From Micromonospora sicca (GTDB lineage Bacteria; Actinomycetota; Actinomycetes; Mycobacteriales; Micromonosporaceae), in assembly GCF_003172935.1 (NCBI RefSeq), contig NZ_QGKS01000187.1, positions 55,433 through 119,432 on the forward strand: DNA of 64,000 nt, in the 5' to 3' direction. Shown piece after piece: positions 26,248-35,607 of the stretch; within the stretch, counting starts at the first letter, position 1, and each line of letters opens with the position of its first letter. The notes under the pieces are model-generated. The model made no database searches and was not told the DNA's origin. It saw nothing but the letters and a program-made list of their open reading frames with translations. The position numbers and the translations under genes are program-made.

Positions 26248-28241
26248 ACCCCACGATGACGATCACAGACCCAAGGACTACCCAGCGTCGGGCCAGGCTC
26301 GTCCCCGCCGCCCCCACGACCGGGCGACTGCGTCCGCTCGGCTTGGACGAGGTCCGCATCACCGGGGGTTTCTGGGCCCAGCGCCAGTCGGTGAACAGCG
26401 AGCGCACTCTGGCGCACATCGGTCACTGGCTCGAACGTGAAGGCTGGATCGGGAACTTCGAGCTCGCTGCCACCGGCCCCCTGCCCGAGGGCCGGCGCGG
26501 GCGCGAGTTCTCCGACTCGGAGATCTACAAGTACCTTGAGGCGCTGGCCTGGGAGATCGGCCGCACCGGTGACAACGACCTGGAAGCCGCCTTCCGGGAC
26601 CTGGTCGGCCGGGTCGCCCGGGCCCAGGAACCCGACGGGTACCTCAACACCAACTTCGGACGGCCCGGGCAGGCACCGCGGTGGTCCGACCTGGAGTGGG
26701 GCCACGAGCTGTACTGCCTCGGCCACCTGTTCCAGGCCGCAGTGGCGCGAGCCCGCACGCGGCCGGACGCCGTCGACGGCCTGCTGGCCATCGCATGCCG
26801 CGCCGCCGACCTGCTCTGTGAGGTCTTCGGCGCCGAGGGCATCCAGAGCGTGTGCGGGCACGCCGAGATCGAAGCCGGTCTTGCGGAGCTGGCGCGCGTC
26901 ACCGGCGAGCAGCGGTACCTGCGCCAGGCCGAGCTGTTCGTCGCCCGCCGCGGCACCGGCACGCTGCCCCCCATCGAGTGGGGCCAGCAGTACTTTCAGG
27001 ACGACATCCCGGTGCGCCAGGCCGCAGTGCTGCGCGGCCACGCCGTCCGGGCCAACTACCTGGCGGCCGGCGCGGTCGACGTCGCGGTCGACACCGGCGA
27101 CGACGAGCTTCTCTCTGCCCTGGTCACCCAGTGGGACAACACGGTGGCCCGGCGCACGTACATCACCGGCGGCCAGGGCTCCCACCACCAGGACGAAGCC
27201 TTCGGCGAGGACTGGGTGCTCCCACCGGACCGGGCCTACTCCGAGACCTGCGCCGGCATCGCCTCGATCATGTTCAGCTGGCGGCTGCTGTTGGCCCGCG
27301 GCGACACCCGCTACGGCGACCTCATCGAGCGAACGCTTTACAACGTGGTCGCCACGTCCCCCTCGGCGTCCGGGACCGCGTTCTACTACGCCAACACCCT
27401 GCACCAGCGCAGCCCTGGGGCCGTCCCCGACCCGAACTCCGCATCACTGCGCGCCGAGTCCTCCCTCCGGGCCCCCTGGTTCGAGGTTTCCTGCTGCCCC
27501 CCGAACGTCGCACGCACCTTCGCCAGCCTCGACGCGCTGGTCGCCACCGCGGATGCGCACGGCGTCCAGATCCACCAGTTCGCCAGCTGCGGCATCCAGA
27601 CCCGGCTGGACAACGGGGAGCTCATCACCCTCGACGTGCAGACCGACTACCCCCGCTCCGGCTCCGTCCGCGTCACCGCGGAACGGGACGCCGCCGACCC
27701 GTGGACGCTCTCGATTCGCGTGCCACGGTGGGCCGACGGGGCCCGGCTGGTGGTGACCGGGGCGAGCGGCGACGTGAGCACCGCGTCCGTCGAGCCCGGG
27801 TGGGTCACCGTACGCCGCGTCTTCCAGGCCGGAGACGTGGTCGAGCTGGTCCTGCCGATGCGACCGCGTCTGACCCACCCCGATCCCCGCATCGACGCGG
27901 TACGCGGCAGTGTCGCCGTCGAACGGGGGCCCGAGGTCTACTGCCTCGAGTCGATCGACCTGGGCGTCGCCAGCCACGGAACCGTCACTGACGTCGCGGA
28001 CGTCCGGGTCGACGCCACGGCTCCCGTCGAGGACCACGACGGCCGGCCACGGGTTCGCCTCGTCGCCCCGGTGGCGGAACCCGGGCGGGAGCTCGCCTGG
28101 CCCTACGCCGAGCGCCCCCTGGAGCCGGTGCCCTCGGCGTCGTTCGACGTCCCGCTCATCCCGTACCACGACTGGGCGGAACGGGGCCCGTCCACCATGC
28201 GCGTGTGGTTGCCACTGGCCGCACCACCTCTCGACCGGTAG
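26244..28241 (+). CDS. Intracellular GH127 beta-L-arabinofuranosidase
   Basis: 665 residues, no signal peptide, single GH127 (DUF1680) (alpha/alpha)6 catalytic domain with beta-sandwich C-terminal part. The zinc-cysteine active site known from Bifidobacterium HypBA1 (one Glu and three Cys) is present as E334 and C336 in SETCAGIAS and C417-C418 in SCCPPNVAR; the last two fall at the same numbers as in HypBA1. In the family the enzyme splits beta-1,2-linked arabinofuranosyl disaccharide with a Cys nucleophile. Lacking a signal and being coupled to the permeases, it must act on imported oligosaccharide. The ATG at 26244 overlaps the permease stop; ATG 26256 is an alternative. Confidence 0.94.
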   Translation: MNPTMTITDPRTTQRRARLVPAAPTTGRLRPLGLDEVRITGGFWAQRQSVNSERTLAHIGHWLEREGWIGNFELAATGPLPEGRRGREFSDSEIYKYLEALAWEIGRTGDNDLEAAFRDLVGRVARAQEPDGYLNTNFGRPGQAPRWSDLEWGHELYCLGHLFQAAVARARTRPDAVDGLLAIACRAADLLCEVFGAEGIQSVCGHAEIEAGLAELARVTGEQRYLRQAELFVARRGTGTLPPIEWGQQYFQDDIPVRQAAVLRGHAVRANYLAAGAVDVAVDTGDDELLSALVTQWDNTVARRTYITGGQGSHHQDEAFGEDWVLPPDRAYSETCAGIASIMFSWRLLLARGDTRYGDLIERTLYNVVATSPSASGTAFYYANTLHQRSPGAVPDPNSASLRAESSLRAPWFEVSCCPPNVARTFASLDALVATADAHGVQIHQFASCGIQTRLDNGELITLDVQTDYPRSGSVRVTAERDAADPWTLSIRVPRWADGARLVVTGASGDVSTASVEPGWVTVRRVFQAGDVVELVLPMRPRLTHPDPRIDAVRGSVAVERGPEVYCLESIDLGVASHGTVTDVADVRVDATAPVEDHDGRPRVRLVAPVAEPGRELAWPYAERPLEPVPSASFDVPLIPYHDWAERGPSTMRVWLPLAAPPLDR

Positions 28242-28297
28242 TACGCCCGTGTCCAGCACCACCAATCCCCCACCGCAACAGTGAGGAGATCGGCACC

Positions 28298-31200
28298 GTG
28301 AACACCACCACCAGGCGCGGCGCCGCGCCACCAACCCGTGGGCCGCTGCGCCGGCTCCGCAGGGCGATCGCCGCGACGGCGGTGGCCGGACTCGTCGCCG
28401 GCGGCATGGTCGGGGTCGCCACCCCGGCCTACGCCGCCGACTCGTACACCTTCACCAACACCAGCAATCCCATCCTCGGCGACGGCAGCTACTACTCCGC
28501 CGACCCGGCACCCGTCGTCGTGCCGGCCGGCTCCCCCGGCAACGACAGCGGCAAGGACCAGCTCTACATATACACGGGCCACGACCAGGCCGGGCCGTCC
28601 ACCAACGACTTCATCATGAACGAGTGGGGCGCGTTCCGGACCACCGATGTCGCGTCCGGGCAGTGGACGCACTTTCCGTCGCTGGCGCGCCCGGAAACGG
28701 TCTTCAGCTGGGCCACCCCGGGACGCGCGTACGCGGGCCAGGTGGTCCAGGGAGTGGACGGGCGCTACTACTGGTACGCCCCCGTCTATGAGCGGAACAG
28801 CCCGGCGGCCGACAAGTTCGCCATCGGCCTGGCCGTCTCCGACAGTCCGACCGGACCGTGGAGCGACTATGTGGGCTCGCCGCTGATCTCCCAGCGGGTG
28901 CCCACGACCAACAACATCCAGAACATCGACCCGACGATCCTCATCGACGGTGCGGCCCCCAACCAGCGGGTGTACGTCTACTGGGGCACGTTCGGCCAGC
29001 TGCGGATGCTCGAGCTCGGGCAGGACATGAAGACGCCGGTCGGCACCCAGCGCTCCATCACCGGCCTGAGCGGCTACTTCGAGGCCCCCTGGATCTTCAA
29101 GCGGAACGGCACCTACTACCTGGCGTACGCCGGGAACAACGCCGGCCCGACCTCGCCATGCACCCCGGCGAACTACCACGCCTGCATCGCCTATGCGACG
29201 GCGTCGTCGCCCACGGGGCCGTGGACCTACCGAGGGACCATCCTTCGGCCGGTCTCCTCGACGACGAGCCACCCGGGCATCCTGGAGTTCAACGGCCAGT
29301 GGTACCTGACGTACCACACCGCCGACGCCGTGGGCGGCGGGCACTTCCGCCGGTCGGTTGCCATCGACCGGGTCGAGTGGGACGACACGCTGACCCCGCC
29401 GCGGATGAAGCTCGTCACGCCGACGCCGGTCAAGGGACGGGACCTCTCGCCCCGGCCGAACATCGCCCAGGAGGCGAAGGTCACCGTCTCCAACGAGCCG
29501 GTGCCCACCCAGTACTGGGTGAAGGCGCTCAACGACGAGATCGTCCGGTCGAACCCGCTGCCGCCGGACATGTGGGGGACCTGGACCGGCAACAACCCAC
29601 CGCAGCAGTGGGTGCAGTACACCTGGGACCAGCCGATGCGGATCTCCGGCTCGCAGATCGACTTTTGGAACGACCAGGCCCAGGGCACTGGCGTCGGGGT
29701 CGCGGCACCCGCCCGCTGGCGCATCCAGTACTGGAACCTCGCCACCGGCCAGTGGGCCGACGTGCCGAACCCGAGCGGCTACCCGACCAGCACGCAGGGC
29801 TTCCAGAACACCACGTTCGACCCGGTGACCACCACGCAGGTCCGGGCGATCTTCGACGCGTCGACCAACGGCAGCACCTACTCGGCCGTCGCGGTCGAGG
29901 AGTGGAAGATCCTCGCCACCCAGCCGCAGTCCGTCACGCCACCACCGATGACGGTCGAGGTGGGCGAGACGGAGCTACCCGGCACTGTGCCGGTGTCGTT
30001 CGGCAGCGAAACGTTGCAGGTGCCGGTCTTCTGGGACCCGGTGACGACGGAGCAGTTTGCCAGCCCCGGTACGTTCACCATCCACGGCACGGTGCTCGGC
30101 TATGCCGCCGAACGCGTCTCCGCGCAGGTCACCGTCATCTCACCCGGTGACACCGAGGGCGACGCGACGGCGCCGACCCTGACACTCACGCCCACGGGCA
30201 GCGCCGGCGCCGCCGGCTGGTTCCGCTCCGCCGTGCGGGTGCGCGTCGCCGGTGTCGACGACCGTGGCGGCCGGGTGACCATCGAGTCGCGGGTGGACGC
30301 CGGCGAGCCGGCCGTCGCCACCGGCGTGCGGTACGCCGACGTCACCGTCTCCGGAGACGGACAGCACACGGTCACGGCAACGGCGACCGACCGCGCGGGC
30401 AACGTCTCGGCGGCCAAGAGCCTCGCCGTACGGATCGACGCCACCGCGCCGGTCAGCACGGCCACCCTGGACAGCGCCACCCGCAAGGTGACGGTGACCG
30501 CGGCCGACGCGACCTCCGGGGTCGCCCGCATCGAGTACTCCATCGACACCGGGGAGTGGACGAGCTACACCGACCCGATCGCGGCACCGGACGCTAACAA
30601 GCACACCGTGTCGTTCCGCGCGATCGACGCGGCGGGGAACCTGGAGACCGCCAGGACGGTCACCATTCCCGCAGACCTGTCCGGGCCGCTCAGCGGCAAC
30701 ATCGCGCCGGTGGCGACCCCGTCCGCCTCCTACACCGCCGGTTGGAACAGCCTTACCGCGCTCAACGACGGGGCCGACCCGACGAACCCGAGCCAGGCGC
30801 AGATCTGGGGTACCTGGTCGGGCGACCGTCCGGCCACTCAGTGGGTCCAGTACGACTGGTCGCGCCCCGTGCGGATCACCGGGACGGAGCTGAAGTTCTG
30901 GCGGGACTCCAACCGCGGCAGCGGCGACGGCGTCGCCGAGCCCGACGGGTGGGTGCTGCAGTACTGGGACGAGGCCACCTCCGGCTGGCGCGACGTGACC
31001 GGCGCATCCAGCTATGGCACGAGCACCACCGCGTTCAACACCGTCACCTTCAACCCGGTGACCACGCCCCGTGTGCGGGCCACCATCAGGGCCAACGGCA
31101 ACGGCACCACCTACTCCGCGGTCGCGATCACGGACTGGCGGGTCTTCGCCGACGATCCGGGCGACACGGTGCCCCCGACGACGACGGTGGCCTGGTCGCC

Positions 31201-31999
31201 GGCGCAGCCCGAGGGCAACCAGGGGTGGTACACGACGGTTCCGTCCTTCACGCTCACCGCGAAGGACACGTTCGGCGTGGCCGGCACCCAGTACCGGCTC
31301 GACGGCGGTGAGTGGACGACCTACGCCGGAACGCCGGTCCCGGTCGACCAGCAGGGCACCCACCAGGTGGAGTTCCGCTCGACCGACCGGCGCGGCAACG
31401 TCGAGGAGCCGAAGTCGGCGACGGTCAAGGTCGACACCGTCGCCCCGACGGCGACGTTCGATTCCACCATCGGTGTCGTGTACTTCGGCGCGGTACCGCC
31501 CGCTCCCACCTGCAGCGCGAGCGACGCCACCTCCGGTGCGGCGGGCTGCGTGGTCAGCGGTTACAGCACCGCGGTCGGGACGCACACCGTCACGGCGACG
31601 GCGACCGACGCGGCAGGCAACACGAGCACGGCCACCCAGACGTACACGGTGATGCCGTGGACCGCGAAGGGCTTCTACCAGCCGGTGCACATGGACGGTG
31701 TGCTCAACACGGTCAAGGCCGGCAGCACCGTGCCCCTGAAGTTCGAGCTGTTCGCGGCCAACGAGATCAGCGAGACCAGCGCCGTGACCATGACCGCGAA
31801 GGAGGTCACCTGCTCCACGTCGGCCGGCACGGCGGACATCGAGATCACCGGCTCCGGCGCCACCGCCCTGCGCTACGACACCGCCGCCGGGCAGTTCGTC
31901 TACAACTGGAAGGCACCCACCACGCCCGGCACCTGCTACGCGGTCACCGCCACCGCAGATGACGGAACCGGCCTCACCGCCCTGTTCGAACTCCGATGA
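28298..31999 (+). CDS. Secreted GH43 enzyme with two discoidin-type and several Ig-like domains
   Basis: 1233 residues. Sec signal peptide to about residue 46 (PAYAAD); GH43 five-bladed propeller (about 50-390) with acids in YYSADPAPVV, NIDPTILID and YFEAPWIFK; first discoidin-like domain (about 405-565, MWGTWTGNNPPQQWVQYTW); Big_4-like module; bacterial Ig/OmpL47-like modules; second discoidin-like domain (about 840-970, IWGTWSGDRPATQWVQYDW); and a ~260-residue end shared with the protein at 15817. The two discoidin domains are clearly duplicated. GTG 28298 has GAGGAG upstream. It follows the GH127 by 56 bases and is probably its operon partner. Expected activity: arabinofuranosidase or xylosidase/arabinanase on polymer outside the cell. 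Confidence 0.88.
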   Translation: MNTTTRRGAAPPTRGPLRRLRRAIAATAVAGLVAGGMVGVATPAYAADSYTFTNTSNPILGDGSYYSADPAPVVVPAGSPGNDSGKDQLYIYTGHDQAGPSTNDFIMNEWGAFRTTDVASGQWTHFPSLARPETVFSWATPGRAYAGQVVQGVDGRYYWYAPVYERNSPAADKFAIGLAVSDSPTGPWSDYVGSPLISQRVPTTNNIQNIDPTILIDGAAPNQRVYVYWGTFGQLRMLELGQDMKTPVGTQRSITGLSGYFEAPWIFKRNGTYYLAYAGNNAGPTSPCTPANYHACIAYATASSPTGPWTYRGTILRPVSSTTSHPGILEFNGQWYLTYHTADAVGGGHFRRSVAIDRVEWDDTLTPPRMKLVTPTPVKGRDLSPRPNIAQEAKVTVSNEPVPTQYWVKALNDEIVRSNPLPPDMWGTWTGNNPPQQWVQYTWDQPMRISGSQIDFWNDQAQGTGVGVAAPARWRIQYWNLATGQWADVPNPSGYPTSTQGFQNTTFDPVTTTQVRAIFDASTNGSTYSAVAVEEWKILATQPQSVTPPPMTVEVGETELPGTVPVSFGSETLQVPVFWDPVTTEQFASPGTFTIHGTVLGYAAERVSAQVTVISPGDTEGDATAPTLTLTPTGSAGAAGWFRSAVRVRVAGVDDRGGRVTIESRVDAGEPAVATGVRYADVTVSGDGQHTVTATATDRAGNVSAAKSLAVRIDATAPVSTATLDSATRKVTVTAADATSGVARIEYSIDTGEWTSYTDPIAAPDANKHTVSFRAIDAAGNLETARTVTIPADLSGPLSGNIAPVATPSASYTAGWNSLTALNDGADPTNPSQAQIWGTWSGDRPATQWVQYDWSRPVRITGTELKFWRDSNRGSGDGVAEPDGWVLQYWDEATSGWRDVTGASSYGTSTTAFNTVTFNPVTTPRVRATIRANGNGTTYSAVAITDWRVFADDPGDTVPPTTTVAWSPAQPEGNQGWYTTVPSFTLTAKDTFGVAGTQYRLDGGEWTTYAGTPVPVDQQGTHQVEFRSTDRRGNVEEPKSATVKVDTVAPTATFDSTIGVVYFGAVPPAPTCSASDATSGAAGCVVSGYSTAVGTHTVTATATDAAGNTSTATQTYTVMPWTAKGFYQPVHMDGVLNTVKAGSTVPLKFELFAANEISETSAVTMTAKEVTCSTSAGTADIEITGSGATALRYDTAAGQFVYNWKAPTTPGTCYAVTATADDGTGLTALFELR

Positions 32000-32115
32000 C
32001 GGCGAGCTGACACGCGCGGAGGCGCTGCTCCTGGCAGCCCCTCCGCCGCTGTTACGCCGAGGCAACCTACGGAACGATCACCAAGAACGGCCCCAGGCGT
32101 TCTCCTGACAGCATG

Positions 32116-32149
32116 CGCCGCCGGCCGCCCGGGTGGGCGGCCGGCGGCG
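32116..32149. terminator. Strong hairpin terminator between convergent genes
   Basis: Perfect 15-bp GC-only stem (32116-32130 with 32135-32149) with a 4-base loop GGGT, followed by TTGTCGTTCT. It ends the CUT1-GH127-GH43 operon on the plus strand and may also serve the minus-strand GH127 gene ending at 32299. The 299-base gap shows nothing else. Confidence 0.85.
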
Positions 32150-32298
32150 TTGTCGTTCTGCGCCTGGGGGAACGGCGCCATCGTCGGCGGCGCGTCGGCT
32201 CCGGCCCGGCCGGGGGCGGCAACGGGATCTGCCATGTCACACGGTGGTCCCGCGCCGCTCCCAGGTCCTGAGCCGTTTCCGGAAACTCAGGTAGCCGG

Positions 32299-35208
32299 TC
32301 AGCCTGCCAGTTCTTGCTGCGCCCGCGCGGCACCGACAAGGATCGCCTGCCGTTGCTGCCGGGTGTGGCGGCCGGCCGCGAGCCACTCGCTCGAGACCTC
32401 CTCCACCCGGCTGACGAACCGGCCGTGGTTGGCGAAGGGCGCCGCCTCCCAGACCCGATCCAGGAAGGTCTCGCCGTCTTCGTCGCGAATGCTGTCGTTC
32501 GGCACGCCCGTGTTGATCGCCCCGAACACCACCTCCGGTTCCACTCGCTTCACGTAGGGGTGGTAGGAGTTGAACTCACCGGGGACGGGGTCGGAGATGT
32601 AGTACGGGGCCAGGGTGTAACCGTGCGTCGTGAAATGCATCGGCACGTCGGTCGGCTGTATGGCGGGGGCGAGGTCCCCATCCAGCTTGAGGTCCCGGTA
32701 GAAGGTGAACTGTCGGTAGCTCGGTGTGCCGTCACGAACGACCATGAGGGTCGGCCCGTAGAGGATGGACTGGACGCTCTTGTCGTCGAGCGCCTTCTCA
32801 ACCCGGAAACTCAAGGGCATCGAGATGTCGATGGTGTCCCCTTCGGTCCATTGCCGGTCCAGCGTGACGTACGTGCCGGGAGCAGCGTCCAGGGCCTGCC
32901 GGGCCCCGTTGACCGTCACCGCGTAGCCCTGCCGGGCCCAGGACGGCACCCGGAGCTTGATCTTCAGCCGGCCTCCGCCCTGGTCGAACCGCAGCCTGGT
33001 GGCTCCCTGTGTCGGATAGGCGGTGTCCTGGGTGATGACGAGTCCCCGGCTCGGCCAGGTGAGCGTGGAGGCGATGAAGAGGTTGACGTAGAGCGTGGAT
33101 TCGTCGGCGGAGTGGAAGTAGATCGACTCCTGGTACTTTGTGTGGCTTTCCAGGCCGGTCCCGTTGCAGCAACTGCCGTTCCCGCCGTACCTGCTGTATT
33201 CGATGACGCTGCCGATCTTCCGCGACCTGCCCGGCCACATGTTCTGGTGATAGGTCACCTCGGTGCTGGTGACGCTGTCGATGTCCCGCCGCGAGCTCAG
33301 GATCTGGTTGTGGAGCGCCTTCTCGTAGTAGTCCATGTACGCCGGGTCCTGGTCGTGGAAGAACAGGTTCCTGGTCAGGCGGAGCATGTTGTACGCGCAG
33401 CACGTCTCGGCGTGCCGCGGATCGGACGAGGAGGTGAAGCCGGAGGTGATCGAACCGCGCTGGCGGAAGTGCTCGCTTCGGCCCGCGCCGCCGTTGCTGA
33501 AGATGCGGTGCGGAACGACCATGGACCAGAAGTTCTTGGCCGCGGTGTGGAAATCCGCGTCGTCGGTCTGCTCGAAGATCCGCAGGTACCCGATGTTGGG
33601 AGCCATGTACTGGTTGGCGTGGCGTCCGTTCAGTTCGTCGCGTTCCGCGAGCGAGGCGTCGAACAGCGTGGTGAACGTGACCGCCTTCGCCGTCGCGAGG
33701 TAGCGAGCCTTCTGATCCTGGTCGGGGGCGAGCGCCGCGAGCTCCGCCATCACCTCGTTCATGGACCCGGCCTCGCCCGCACTGTAGGTGTCCCACATGT
33801 GGTTCAGGTCGTCCCGGCTGATGCGACTCAGTCGCTCGTGGGCCCAGTCGCCCATCCGGAACGCGATGTCGAGCGCCTCCTCGTTGCCGGTCAGGTCGTA
33901 GGCGTTCAGGAGGCCTCGCATGATCTTGTGGCAGGTGTACCACGGGGCCCATACCGCGTTCGGGCCGCTGTTTGGCTGGAAGGTGGGCGGTTCGAGCCTG
34001 ACGAACTGGCCCTCCGGGAACGCAGCCAGGAAGCCGGGGTAGCCCGTGCCGATGATGCGCGCGTCGCGATGGTTGGCCGAGTGGTCGGCGGCCGTTTCGC
34101 CCTCGTCCTCGAACCGGTACCACGCCACCAGGTCGGACGGGACCGGCGACGGTGTGCCGTCCGACTGGAGTGCCCGGACCTCTGCCGGGTCGAGCGCGCG
34201 GCGGTAGATCCGGAAGTCGTCCACGGTCGCGTTGAGGAAGGGATCGTTGCTGTTCTGGGATCGTCCGATCCAGTTGTCGACCGTCGCTCCCAGCGCGGCG
34301 GCGGTCAGGGCGAGAACCTTGCCGGCAGCCTCGACCCCGTTGACGTAGAGCCGGCCCACGCCCGTTGCGGAAAGCGTCACCGCGAGATGCGTCCACTCGC
34401 CGACGGGCACTTCGGTGCTGCCGGTGATCCGCTGCTCGTTGGCGCTGCCGGCGTTGGTGATGGCGAACCGCGGGCCTCCGCCGTCGCTCGCGGTCAGGGA
34501 CAGGTAGGAGCTGGAACTGGCGCCGAAGTGGCAGATCCTGGCCCCGGCCTGTGCCGTCGCCAGATTCACCCAGACGGCGATGGTCAGCTCGGTGACGCCG
34601 TCGAGAGTCCTCGGGGGCAGCAGAACGTACTGGTTCGGGTGCGGGTCACCGAGCCGGGCCGCCTTGCCGGATCTGCCCGGCACCCGGCCGAGTTCCCGCT
34701 TGTCCAGTTCCCGCTGGCACTTGCCGAGTTCCTCGACGAGGTAGTCGAGCTTGTCGAGGAAGACTTCCTCGCCGGTGGCGGCGTAGGCCTGGGAGAGCAG
34801 CGTCAGGTAGTGACCGCTGAAGTGGCCGCGCAGCAGATGCCGCGGGGTGTCCCAACCACCTGGGTAGGTGCCGGGAGCGGGGAGACCGGCGTTGGCGCGG
34901 AACAGGTTCAACATCCGGTCGGGCCCGTCGAAGACGCCTCCCGTGCCGGGGTAGTTTCGGGCGTAGTTGAGCATCCGGTCGCGCTTCTGCTGGAAGATGC
35001 CGTCATGCAGCGCCACCTGGTTGAGGGCGAACGGCTTGACCGACCAGTTCGGGCCGACCCAGCCGGGCCGGGCGGCGGCCCCGCCCGGGCTTGCGGTGGA
35101 TCCTGCCCCTTGAGCGGCCGTGGCCGGAAGCACCGACGCTACCGCTGGGACGGAGGCGGCCAAGGCACCGAGGCGCAGGGCCGCCCGGCGGGAGTACTGC
35201 TTGCTCAT
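32299..35208 (-). CDS. Tat-exported GH127 beta-L-arabinofuranosidase with LamG insert (1)
   Basis: 969 residues. ATG 35208 has AGGAG upstream and begins a Tat signal (SRRAALRLGALAASVPAVASVLPATA). The GH127 (alpha/alpha)6 domain starts at WSVKPFALNQVALHDGIFQQKRDRML and carries the zinc-Cys site in AETCCAYNMLRLT and GSCCNGTGLESHTKYQ. A LamG jellyroll (about residues 190-350) interrupts the barrel between helices, and its strand order looks circularly permuted. C-terminal beta-sandwich parts follow. Expected role: removal of beta-linked arabinofuranose from plant glycoproteins or side chains outside the cell. A paralogue lies directly upstream at 35608-38706. Confidence 0.9.
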   Translation of the reverse strand: MSKQYSRRAALRLGALAASVPAVASVLPATAAQGAGSTASPGGAAARPGWVGPNWSVKPFALNQVALHDGIFQQKRDRMLNYARNYPGTGGVFDGPDRMLNLFRANAGLPAPGTYPGGWDTPRHLLRGHFSGHYLTLLSQAYAATGEEVFLDKLDYLVEELGKCQRELDKRELGRVPGRSGKAARLGDPHPNQYVLLPPRTLDGVTELTIAVWVNLATAQAGARICHFGASSSSYLSLTASDGGGPRFAITNAGSANEQRITGSTEVPVGEWTHLAVTLSATGVGRLYVNGVEAAGKVLALTAAALGATVDNWIGRSQNSNDPFLNATVDDFRIYRRALDPAEVRALQSDGTPSPVPSDLVAWYRFEDEGETAADHSANHRDARIIGTGYPGFLAAFPEGQFVRLEPPTFQPNSGPNAVWAPWYTCHKIMRGLLNAYDLTGNEEALDIAFRMGDWAHERLSRISRDDLNHMWDTYSAGEAGSMNEVMAELAALAPDQDQKARYLATAKAVTFTTLFDASLAERDELNGRHANQYMAPNIGYLRIFEQTDDADFHTAAKNFWSMVVPHRIFSNGGAGRSEHFRQRGSITSGFTSSSDPRHAETCCAYNMLRLTRNLFFHDQDPAYMDYYEKALHNQILSSRRDIDSVTSTEVTYHQNMWPGRSRKIGSVIEYSRYGGNGSCCNGTGLESHTKYQESIYFHSADESTLYVNLFIASTLTWPSRGLVITQDTAYPTQGATRLRFDQGGGRLKIKLRVPSWARQGYAVTVNGARQALDAAPGTYVTLDRQWTEGDTIDISMPLSFRVEKALDDKSVQSILYGPTLMVVRDGTPSYRQFTFYRDLKLDGDLAPAIQPTDVPMHFTTHGYTLAPYYISDPVPGEFNSYHPYVKRVEPEVVFGAINTGVPNDSIRDEDGETFLDRVWEAAPFANHGRFVSRVEEVSSEWLAAGRHTRQQRQAILVGAARAQQELAG

Positions 35209-35607
35209 CTCACACTCCTGTGGGGTGCAGATTGACAGGGGTTCCCACCAGTCCCGGAGGCCGCGCAGACGCTGGTCGTGCTGACGGCCCTGCGGGCCGG
35301 GGCTCAGCGTGCGTGCATCGGCGGTCCACTCGGCGACCAGGCTGGCGTCATCGTTCACATGCGCGAGCCCTCGACCCCATTTCCTGCCGGAGGCCGCGTG
35401 AAGAGAGGGGCGTGGGCTGCCCAGCTCGCCGCCGGGCAGGAGGTCGGGGGCGGAGTGGCAGTCCGACACGCTCGAGCGGTGCAGGAGATCCCGCGGCGAC
35501 TGCCACGTCAAACAGCCTGCCCGGCGGCCTGACCGACTCGAGTCGGTCAGGCCGCCGTCAGGCTCAGGTACATCGGCCGTCAATGGTTCCTGGCGGCCGC
35601 GGTACTA
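35209..35607. other. Intergenic region between the two GH127 genes
   Basis: 399 bases between the stop of one GH127 and the start of the next. It holds the palindromic terminator at 35523-35556 and the AGGAG before 35208. I find no LacI-type operator, no convincing promoter and no gene; open frames here are short and uncharacteristic. Confidence 0.5.
35523..35556. terminator. Palindromic hairpin after the second GH127 gene
   Basis: A perfect inverted repeat of 16 bp per arm (35523-35538 with 35541-35556) around CG. It lies 52 bases past the stop codon of the upstream minus-strand gene and would end its transcript. Confidence 0.8.
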
